NCBI GenBank assembly: GCA_007922305.1
Contig: ML677364.1
Location: forward strand, 20,257,326 to 20,321,325
Direction: 5' to 3'
DNA: 64,000 nt
DNA from: Dermatemys mawii
Lineage: Eukaryota; Chordata; Testudines; Dermatemydidae
The notes beneath the pieces are model-generated. The model did not search any database, was not told the DNA's origin, and saw only the letters and a program-made list of their open reading frames with translations. Each line of letters begins with the position of its first letter. Positions within the stretch are counted from its first letter, which is position 1. Shown piece after piece: positions 45,401 through 57,400 of the stretch. The translations under genes and the position numbers were made by a program.

Positions 45401-48400
45401 CTAAACCTAGTGGCAGACAGCTTTCTGGCCAAGAGAACTTAAAAGAGGAGCTCATGGACTATGGAATTCCCTACCACCAGACACTTGGATGAGCCTGAGA
45501 CTTGCTACTTTTAAGAGTTAAGACAGGATTGTTTCTTTGAGCAAATCTTCTTCTAACAACAGGGGGAACAGAATGTTCCAAAATGCGACAATTAAATGGA
45601 GGAAAAAGACAACAATTCCACTTTCAGAAAGTAGTGCAACAAGATTGGGATGAACTGTGTGACAAAAATAGCATTTTTAATTATTCCTATGACATCTGGT
45701 ACTGGACACATTTCAAACAGACATTTGAAAATGCACATTTGCAAGATCTCACTTTGCTAACAAAGAACACTCAATGTAAGTGGCTGCTAAATTTAGTGTT
45801 AGTTATATTAGGACAAAATTGGATGTTTCTCATCATTCATAAATATATTTATCTCCAGTCAACATTTTTCCTCAGTGTAGGCTGTTTGAACTGTGGTTGC
45901 ATTTGTTAATGACACTTTTTTTTAAAAAAGATTAATTAGATGATATATATTAACTAACTGGAATTTTAATGCAAAGTTATGAGAGAATTCCAAAGTAGGG
46001 ATTCAGAGATTAGGACACACCAACTCAAAGCAGCACGACACCCTGCCAGAACAGATGCAAAACCTGCAGACATATCTTCAGATATCAACAACACCCACAA
46101 CAGACCTTTCAAGATCTGTGGATCCTCCGCATGTCCGTCACAGCAAGTAGTCTATCCCATCCAGTGCACCAAACCTCCCAACAACTACGTAAAATCAGAC
46201 AATCACTATGCTCTCAAATGAACTCACATGGGAAAATATAAAAAGACAAATACACCCTGTCCTATCACCTGTGGGTGAACACTTTTCACAAAGCGATCAC
46301 TCTATATCAATCCATATCCTCAAGGAAAACCTGCACAACACATTCAAAAGATAAGCGTGGGAGCTTAAATTCATAATTCTGTTAGACAATAAAAATCACA
46401 AACTGAACAGACACACTGGATTTATAACTTATTACAACAATCTGTAACCCAACTAAACCATTCTTTTTGTCCTGTGACTACAGGGGTGCTAACTAGCCAC
46501 TTCACCTTGAATGATCTCTTATATTACAATATGTGCCAACTACTTATGCTGAACGATCTGTTCCATCCTTTATTTAGCTGTGATGCTGGGAGTTCCTTTC
46601 CTGTAAGGATAAGGCCTTTTCCTGTAGCCATATTGTAAGGCCTAAGGCCTTTGTCTGCAGTCATATTAGGAGAGCAGCAGCCATTAGCTAAGAAGCAGAA
46701 AGTCACATCCTCACTTTCCACCTAAATTACATTCAATGGTTCTCAAACTTTTGTACTGGTGACCTCTTTCACATAGCAAGCCTCTGAGTGCGACCTCCCT
46801 TAATAAATTAAAAACGCTTTTAAATATATTTAACACCACGCTGGAGGCAAAGGGAGGGAGGCTGACAGCTTGCAACACCCCATGTAATAACCTTATGACC
46901 CTCAGAGAGGTCCCCATCCCCAGTGTGAGAACTCCTGCATTAAGACAATGTAATATCGGGCTGTTAAGGTGATCCTGTCCTAATAGCACCCATCATCACC
47001 AGATAAAGAAACAATTCTTAAGATGGTTAAAGAAAACTTAGTTTGATAGCATTCTAACTGGCAAGAAATCACTATCAATAATAGTGGTTGTGAAATCCCC
47101 ACTTTATTGTTTTATTTGATGGTACCCACTTCTCTATTGTTGTTCTGCGTGGTCTCTGTCTGGTTCTTTGAGTGTTTCTGTCTGTTACATAATTAATTTT
47201 GCTAAGCATAAATTAATTAGGGTGGTAGGGTATGATTGGTTAAATAATTGTTTTACAACATGTTAGGATTGGTTAAAAATTGTTTAATAATATTTTAGTA
47301 AAATGATTGGTTAAGGTGCAGCTAAGCAAGACTCAAGTTTCACTACATAAACTGAGGTCCAAAAGGAGGTTCTTTGGAATCAACTCCAGGACACAGCCCC
47401 AGGATCAGAGCTGCAGACCTCAACACCCTGTGAAACATACCGCGCAGAATCTGGAGTTCCCCAGATTACCTGATCCTGATTGGCCAGCAGGAAAAGTGCA
47501 TCTGCCTTATTGGGAGTGGTGAGCATTGTGTGCTTAGCATGTGCATTCTGTTTTGGTGATTGTTAATAAAGAGAGGTTAGATAGGATATTACTGTGTAAG
47601 GCTCCTTCACTGTTAAAGACCCCGTAAATCCTCAAAAGATTAAGCCCCATGTCCACATGGAATGGGTGTTTACCTGGAGCCCACGGAGGAGTAGAGTTAG
47701 ATGCCTTTTCCCTGGAGCGCTAGGAACTGGGAAAGGGTGGGAATGCCTAAATCAATCGGGTTATGCTTTGAGCCCTAGGAACCAGGACAAGGCAGGTGCC
47801 CTAGAGTGTGTGTGTAATAGAGAATTTTGTGTGGGTAACACTAGCAGACCTCAAGAATAGCTCCATGAGACTTGAAAGTTTGTCTCTCACTAACAAAATT
47901 CGGTCCAATAAACGATATTACCTCACTACTTTGTCTTTCTAATGTCCTGGGACCGACATGGCTAAAACTACACTGCATGAATTCCTTTTAATATTGAGCT
48001 TTCAACGCGCACTGTGAGAAACACCAGCATTTTTTACCACTAGGTGGTATCTATACTTGGGAATTTATTAAGGCCATTCATTTATACTAATACAACATAG
48101 ACTAGTTTCCTAAGATTAATGCCTATGCAACTGCGTATAGAAATTACATCTAAATACACCTAGGTTAACAGGCCTTTTCTATTCTTAATGCATCTAAATA
48201 AACATGTACATTCTATTAGCTCTGAAATGTAAAATAAGCATCATCTAACACACTACATATGTCATCACTCAGGTAAAACTAGTTCAAGAATTATCAACTA
48301 AAATTATGAAAAATCACTCAATTTACAATTTATTAAAATGTAATCAGACACAAAATTTCCAATTTGTCAGTGTTAAATATGTCTAGAGCTGGATAAGTAG

Positions 48401-51400
48401 TTGCCATTAATCCACATAATCTTTATCTGCAAGAAATTAATTTTTTCTGTGATTAATGCTCCTTGCAGAAAGCATCATTAAAAGAAAGCAGAAGAGGAAA
48501 ACGGCTCTCTAGTTCTGATTTGGGAAAACAGCTCTATTCAGACAGCAGGAAATGCTTAACTTTAAGCACCTGCTTTCTTGAATAGGGAAATTCTCTGATA
48601 GAGTGATAGGTGACAAAAAATCCTAAAACAGGATCAGGGCTCAGAAAGAGACAGAGCCAAATTCTGCTGTCAGATACATGGATGCAAGCTCCATTGACTT
48701 CAGTGGCATACACGCAGTTCAATGGAAATTGCACAGGAGTTCCAGAACAGATTTTGCTCAAGAAAAATAATTGTGCTTTTTAACAATTGTTGTTAAATGT
48801 TCAATACATGAGTTCACACAATGTTAACATACAAACAGAATTTATCATACACAGGCCTCTAATCTGCAGATTTCATTAGAGAAAACTTACTGAAATTAAT
48901 GGAGAGTTTTGCCTGGATTAAGGACTGCAAAACCAAATTTGTAATCCTTTTTCTAAACATATATGAAATCTCAAAAACATACAAAGAGTACATTTTCCAA
49001 CTTTTACTACAGGTCTCAATGATAAGTAAGCCAAAATTACAGCAAAGCAGCCCAGAAAGATATATGTTTAAAATGTGCATTTAGATCTATTCTGATGTCT
49101 TCATGAATTCTAACACCCTAATGGGAGTCTTACCACTATATTAATGAGATAACCTTCCTCTTACCATGCTCACTCATCAATATTTTTTCATGAGGGAAAC
49201 TCTTTAAAAATGCAAATGCATAAAATGCTCTTGTATAAAGGCAATAATAGTGCTTTTCTTCATCACTTTTTAGTTCACAAATCTTATTACTGACAGCAGG
49301 ACAAAGCTGGCAACAGTCACCAAAGAAATTCCTCTATATAGTCATCAAGCTCTCTGTGTGAGTTAATGGTGAAAAAACTGCAATAGTAGCAGTGTTTTTC
49401 CTGCTGTGCTATTAACATTTAGGCACTACGGGGTGATTCTGTGCATTTACAACAATTATCAGCTCCACTGTAGCAACACACACAAGTTAGCATAATGTCA
49501 GTATGGTATCATTTACAGAATGATTGCCCTAAATGAGTTTCCAAGGTTCCTTCTATCCAAAGTTGTCCTTTTCATTTATCTCTCTTCCTCTATGTAAATA
49601 ACACATGCACACATGTAATTTCTCTTTGACAGATCAGGTCTATTACCATAATCAAAAAATGCATACAAAATAAAAACAAAGTTCTGCATGATAGTTAAGG
49701 CTACGTTTTAGTCACAGGTATTTTTAGTAAAAGTCATCGACAAGTCATGGGCCGTAAACCAAAATTCACGGCTGTGACCTATACATGACTTGCACTATAT
49801 ATCCATGACTAAAGCTAGGGACGGGTGGGTGGCGCAAGTGCTGGGGGGGCGGGAGTTGCAGCCCGAGGGGCACCGCGGGTATTGGGGGAGAGGACATGGC
49901 CCAAGGGGCACCATGGATGCTTGGGGGGCACTGTAGGTGCTCGGAGGAGAGGAGGGTGCTGTTGAGGCAGGTTCCCTAGCCGGCTCCTGAGAAGCAGTGA
50001 CCTCCAGCTCTTAGCTCCTTGTGCTACCTCCGCTTTGCCCCAAGCCCCGGTTCTGCAGCTCCCATTGGCTGGGAACTGCGAACAATGGGAGCTGTGGGGC
50101 CAGTCCCTGAGGGCAGAGGCTGCACGTGGAGCGAAGAGCTGAGGAAGGGGAGTTCCTGTCATCCTTCGCGGGAGTTCTCCCACCCAGGTAAGCACCGCCG
50201 TGCACCCAATCCCCACTCCTGAGCCTGCCCCAGCAGCAGGTAGTATGACTGGCCCAGGGGCTGCCCAAGTACTGTGACTCGTTCAGTAGGCAGAAATGCA
50301 TTATTTATTACTGATATTCTTAAAAAAAAAAAAAGCTTTGATCAGGATTATAGCCCATTGTGATGAAATCTTAGAAAATTCTTCTTGAAGACTAATGTTC
50401 TGGGTTTTAATGAAAATCATAAAAGAAGATTTGTACAAATCTATGTCAACACTTTTAACCTCAATTTGTGATTTTAATTTTCCCCTTTCCATACTTACAC
50501 TGTTTAATCTCTAACAGCAGTTCTTAACCTCTTCTTTTTCGCAAAATCATGTGCTGATTGCACCCTTTTTGATCAGCTCTTGATCGTGCAAGGCTCATAA
50601 ATCAGGTCAGGAAACAGAAATCTTTTCTAGCAAAATAAAAACGATGTGTATTTTCCAACATGTTTCAAAAATCTATGCTCGTTCAGAGAACTAATTATTG
50701 TTTCTCTGAGCTAAAGTTCTGTCTTTAGGCTTCTGCTTTATGGCTTTTCAAATTTTATGTACTTATAAAATGTACTTATTTTACACTTTTGATGAAGACA
50801 AGGCTTTCCTTTCTTCACAGCTGGCTTGTAAAGATACTAGCGAGCATCATACTGAAGATGACCAGGATCATCACTTGTAGTTTTATAAAGTTTAGTTTTA
50901 TATTTATTTCTTGGTAATTCTATATAAATGACTGCAATTATACTAGAGAAAGGAAAGAATATTTCCCTTAAATTAAAATTCTCTATCAATGGGTGATACT
51001 TATTAGACATGTGTTATTTAATTTAAACTACAATTTGATTTTTTTAGAGCCTATTGTTGTATAACTTACAATTGCACTTTAACTTAGCTGGAAAAAGTAT
51101 TAGTTTTCTTTTCTGTTTTTATGTGCCTAGTGAACTCGTTGGTCTATTTATAAAATCCTGGAGTGAAAATCTGGCCCCACTGAAGTTAATGAGAGTTTTG
51201 CCATTGACTTCAGTGGCACCAGGATTTCCCCCTTAGTGGTTTTTCAGGACTCAACGCAGCTGCTTTGTTATCACGGTTGTAGTTGTTGTTATGTAGGTTA
51301 TGGGATATGTTTGGTCTCTATATAGATTTTTAAATAGCTCTGGTTTTAATAATCTTCTCCTACTGATTGATGTTTAAATGATTTTTAAAAATAAAAACCA

Positions 51401-54400
51401 GAACATTCTATAGAATATCAGATTACATGCATGTTAAACTGTGGTCTCTCTCTTGGAAATCACATAGCAGATTTACTGTTATTTTTCACTGTTCTAAAAC
51501 ACCATTTTTTCTCCTTTGAGTGATTGTGCGCATATACATTTCGCTCTGGGTGACTCACCAGCAGTTGTCTTATAAGTGGTGGGACTTTGGATTATCTGAA
51601 GAGACTGATTTGCCAAAGCAGGAACCATCCCAGGAAGCCTGAGTAATAGAGTTGTATCTAGAGAACCTATGTACAGATGAGCATGTTGCTGCTTTGCAAA
51701 TGTCCACTACAAGAAAGTTGCTCAAAAAAGGCTGTTGGGTGGAACGAGCCCTAGGGAGTGGGCCATTATTATGGTAGAGTATGGACTTCAGCAAGATCAG
51801 ACCAAAGCATGATACTCAAAGCTGAAACAGGTTCCCTTTTGATCCTTTCAGCGTAGACTTCAAAGAGTCCGGGAGAGAATTTGAAGGACTTTTTGCGGTC
51901 GAGGTAAAATGCCAGAGCCCTACAAACATCCAAAATGTGAAGTTTTCTTTGGCCTTGGAACAATGATGTTTTGGAAAGAATAGTGAGAGATGAATGCTCT
52001 GGTTGATGAGGAATGCTGATACCACCATAGGCACAAATTTGGGGTGTGGCCTAAGAGACTTCTTGTCTTTGCAGAAAGGAGAGTCTGCTAAAAGTGCCTG
52101 CAGCTCTGAGATTCTCCTTTCAGAGCTAACAGCCATCAAGAACATGGTTTTCAGATATGTTATCAAAGGTTCAAAGAGGGAACCAACAAGCAAGCCAGCA
52201 TTAAATTCAGGTTACATGAAGGTAATGGATCAGACACAGGATGGTACATGCTAAGAAATCTCTTTTAAGATCTGGGAATGACAGGCTGTGAAAAGACAGA
52301 AAATCCATCCACAGTAAGGTGCATTGCAGAGATGCATGCTAAATGGATTCTCACTGAACTGACAAAGACCAGAGGACTTCAGATGCAGCAGGTAAGTACA
52401 TGATTTCAGTGATAGGTTACATACTATAGTTAGTAATATTGCAATTTCATATTTGAATTTTTTCAGAACGCTAAGGTGAATATCATATGGTCCTGGTGAC
52501 TTCTTATTGATTAGTTTATCAATCTGTTCTAAAACCTCTTCTACTGAAAGAGATCAATTTGGGACAGTACTTCAGATTTGTTGCCCAAAAAAATAGCTTC
52601 GATGCAATATCTCCCACATAATCTCTGAACTGAAGACCAGTGCAAAAAATTAATTTAGCTTTTGTGCAAGGGCTTTGTCTTCCCTGAGTCCTCCTTTAAC
52701 AACTTTGTCATCTACTGGTCCCACTACCTGTTTAGCTGGCTTCCTGCTTCCGAGGTACTTTAAACAAAATTAGTTTTTCCATCTTTAGCAAGTTGCTTCT
52801 CATTCTTTCTTGGCCTGCTTTATTAAACTTTGACATTTTATTTGCCAGTTAGTGATCCTTCCTATTCATCTCATTAGGATTTGACTTCCAGTTTCTAAGG
52901 TCTGTCATTTTGCCTCTAACCATCTCCTTTATTCTGCTGTTTAGCCACAGTGGAATTCTTTTGGTCCGCCTACCGTCTTTTTTTATTTTGAATATGCATT
53001 TATTCTGAATGTCTATTGTGGTGCTTTTAAGTAGTCTCCGTGCTGCTTGGAGGCATTTTACCCTTGTGACTACTTTTTTAATTTCTGTGTAACTAGCATC
53101 CTCCTTGTGTAGTTCCTTTTCAAAGTTAAGTATTACTGTGTTGGGTTGTATTGGTATCTTCCTTCTTACAATGGTGCTAAATTTAATTACATTATGGTCA
53201 CTATTACCAAGTGCTTCAGCTATATTTACCTCTTAGACCAGATCCTATGCTCCACTTAGGACTAAATCAAGACTTGCCTCTCTCCTTGTGCATTCCAGGA
53301 CTAGCTGCTCCAAGAAGCAGTCATTTATGGTGTCTACAAATTTTATCTTCACATCATGCCCTGAGGTGACATATACTCAATCAATATGAGAAAAGCTGAA
53401 ATCAATAATATTGTGTTTTCTGAATTTTAACCTCTCTAACCTCCTTTGCATTTCATAATCACTGTCATCATCTTGGTCAAGTGGTAAGGAGTCTACTTCT
53501 ATACTCTAATTATGGGACTTTCTATCCAGAGATACTCTTAGGTACAGTTTGATTCCTTTAAGATTTTCACTTTGACTCTACTTTAAAAAAAAAAAAAAAC
53601 CAAAACAGTCCCACTCCCACACCACAGCAACCTGCTCTGTCATTCCTAAATATATTGTATCCTGGTATTACCATGTCCCATTGATTACCCTCATTCCACC
53701 AACTTTTTGCTAGGCCTATTATATGAATATCCTCATTTAATGCCAGGCACTCTAGTTCAGCCATCTCTGTGTTTACACTTCTAGCATTTGTAAATAAGCA
53801 CTTTTTATATAAGCAATTTAGTTGCTTGTCTTCATGTACTATATTTTAATTGGTCTCTTTGCATTTGACTGTTCTTCACTAGCTCCTACTTTTACTTTGC
53901 CAACTTCTTTCCTATCCTCTACACTAGGATATAAGAGTTCCCTCTTTCATGAATTCATCCCTAAGGGATGTCTCCTCCCAAACTGTGTGCACCTCTGCAG
54001 CTGTTGGCTCTCCCTTAACTCCATTTAAAAAATCTTCTATAATCTTAATTTTAAGTGTCAGCAATCTGGTTCCCTTTTGGTTAAGGAGGAACTCATCTTT
54101 CCTGTATAGGCTACCCCTTCCCCAAAAGGCTTCCCATATCCTAATAAACCTAACTCACTCCTCACTACACCATCATCACATCCAAGCATTTGGCCCTTGC
54201 AGTTCTGCCTGTCTTACTAGGCCTGTGGATAGAACTGGAAGCATTTCAGAGAGTTCTATCATGAATGTCGTGGACTTTGATGTCTTACCTAGCAGCCTAA
54301 ATTTGGCTTCCAGGAGCTCATCCCTACCTTTCCCTATGTCACCAATAACTTACATGTACCGTGACTACCAGCTCCTCCCGAGCCCAGCCTATAAGACTAC

Positions 54401-57400
54401 CTAGATGTTTCATGAGATCCACTGCCCCTGCACCCAGCAGGCAATTCACCATGCAGATCTCCAGGTCATCAAAACCTCAACTATCTACATTTCTAATAAT
54501 CAAATCCCCCACTATTTTGTCTGCCTCTTCCAAATAACTGGAGTCCCCGCCCCTGGAAGGATATCCTCAATGCAAGAGAATATTATGACATCATCTGGAA
54601 AGTGGATCCCAACTTTGGGATTGTTTCCCTCCACTCCAGCTTGATGCTCTTCTCCCCAGGACTTTCATCCTCCTTAACAGCACACAGACTGTTGGACAGG
54701 AGGTGGGACCACTTTATGTCCCTAAAAGTCTCCTCTACGTACCTCTCCCTTTGCTCCTCCAGTTCAGCCACGCTAGCCTCAAGAACCCATACTGTGTCTC
54801 TGAGAGTTGTGGATTGCTTGCACCTCACACAAACTTTGTCACCTGCACACAGGGTGACCAGACAGCAAGTGTGAAAAATCGGGATGGGGGTGGAGTGTAA
54901 TAGAGGCCTATAGAAGAGAAAGACCCAAAAACTGGGACTGTCTCTATAAAATCGGGACATCTGGTCACCCTAACCTGCACACAATCCAGATAATCTTACA
55001 TGTTGCACTCCATGTAATAAACTATGTGGCTCCCACCCTGCTGCTGGTTTTCTGCCTGCAATTTTTTTTGTTGTCAGTGCCAGTGGTACTGGACCCAATG
55101 GCACTGCAGTCTGGGATCTGTCTGGTAACGATGAAGGCGCCATTCTTTATAGCCTCACTGAAGTGAGAGTCAATACTCGCCGGTGGGGGGCGGGGGCCGG
55201 GATAGCTCAGTGGTTTGAGCATTAGCCTACTTAAACCCAGCATTGTGAGTTCATTCTTTGAGAGGGCTATTTAGGGATATGGGGCAAAAATGGGATTGGG
55301 CCTGCTTTGAGGAGAGTGTTGGACTAAATGATCTCCTGAGGTCCCTTCCAACTCGGAGATTCTATGATGCTACCACCTCAGACAGCCCTCATGAGTGTCG
55401 GTATTTATAATTAGCCTTTGACTTTTTAGAAGATTTTCTGTGGGGTGACACTTCAAGGAGACCGCAAAGGAGGAAGATAAATGGTGTTTGGGCTTAGAAG
55501 CTAGTTTAGTTAGAGGGGTGCTCTCATGGACAGACTGTCTATCCTCTCATGGTCAGGTCAGGCTCTGAAAAAGGATGTATCAGCTTCTTTATGACATGTA
55601 CCTTAAGGTAGAAATACCTCTGCTTTTCAGCCTCATTGGAAAGGAAGAACTAATAGGACATCTGTCCTTCACCTAAGCAAATTAGGTAGCTTTAGTGCCA
55701 ATCCATAACTGGGACCATGACCTTGCATATGATACATTGTTTAAGTCCTGCAGATTTCTGCATATCAGGCATCTAACAGGAGAACTACCTAAGTAAACTG
55801 TATCAGACTAACACTAATTATAACTATACATAAAATAGAGAAAATCTCCTTATAAAGGATGGCTAACTGCAGCTGAACAGCACCAGGGGAGCTCTAATTC
55901 TTGCCAGGGCTGGTAAGAACAAACTGTGAGGAAGGCAGTAGTCATGCCCCTTTTACCCTCAGCTCAGTGCACAAGGACAGCAAGGGCACATGTGTCAGGT
56001 GCTGGTAATGCTGGCAAAAGTCTCTGACTCAAGTGCACTGGACACGCACACACCTACAGTGGAATTTGTAAATAGATTTTTATTAAGTCTGATTCAGTTG
56101 AGGTGTAAAATCAGTGATTTTCTAAAAACTCCTCTAGCTGAACCAAAAACTATATGCTATCTCTATCCTCTTTAAATGTAGGCAAAACAATAGGAAGGGA
56201 GGACTCCTAATTTATGGTTTCTCAGGATATTGCTAAAACCATTTTCTAAATTATATAGTACATTAATGACACAAGGAATCATGAGCTAATGTAAAATATT
56301 TCCTTCAAATTGACTCATTTTATATTCCTTATTTCCTTGAACATTAAAGACTAATATATTCCCTTTTTCTTCTCTGAGCTGCAAATGAAACTAACATGGA
56401 AAGACCAGTAGAAATGTAACTAGTTTTGCCAGTATTAGACAGACAGACTTGACAGAGAACAAAATCCTGCTTGTTTTGTTCATGTGAGTTAATCCCACTG
56501 AAGTTCGAAACCTGCCAAAATGGGAATAAATTTACTTTCCTACCTCACAGGGGTGCTGCAGGGATAAATTCATTAACATTTGTGATGTATTCAGGTACAA
56601 TGATGATGAGCACCATAAAAAGCCAATACATTTACTGACAATGATTTGGGGAGGGAAGAAAAACCCAAGACTTCTAGAGGATAGAATACATTCTTGCATT
56701 TTTTTTTCTTGAAAAATGTTCAGTAAGATCAAAATTTGAAACATTTTTCTTGAGCTGAAAAAGAAAAGCCACTCTCTGATTTTGATAAAACATTTACTCT
56801 GAGTTCTCATAACAAGCTCTCATTTATAATTGAAAGGAGCCAAGTTTTGAAAAGAACAAATAGTGTTGACAATGTGTCTGTTTCAAAAAGCACACCAGCA
56901 TTATTATTGTTCTCACAGTCCCATGTTATCATTAGATTTGTAACAGGGAAACATTTGTGTGTACTGTGCAGGGCGAGGTGTTCTAAAGGAAATGGTTACA
57001 ATGGTGCTAGATGTAATTGAGAGTCAAGGGACAGCAATCCTAGAAGTGCTGAAGCAGAAAGTATGAGTGTGGGATATTCTTTATATATATATAAAATTGT
57101 GCTTCCAATTTTTATATATAAAATTGGAAGCACATTTATCTTTTATTTGTTCTCTCCTCTTTTCTTTTAGATTGACTGCTAAGCTAAAAATACTTCAATG
57201 ATTCCTATAAAAACCTCATACTAAACCAAAGTGGTGTCCAAATTCAAACCTCTTTTTACAACAGAATATACAGGTGCAGTGTTTCTCATTGACATCAGTG
57301 AACAAAAGAGTAAACAGAAGGGAAAAGGGGTATCTATATTATCTTACAGTGTTATAGCCTAAAGACAGTAAATGCATCTTTGACACAAAAATTACAGTGA

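Noticed and set aside
45583..45909. 108-codon plus-strand open frame
   Set aside because: No domain recognised, no splice sites or codon bias, and it lies in AT-rich intronic DNA of MGAT4A.
55195..55275. tRNA gene
   Set aside because: Only the A box is good. The B box is degraded, the body cannot fold as a full cloverleaf by eye, and the segment runs into a SINE tail.
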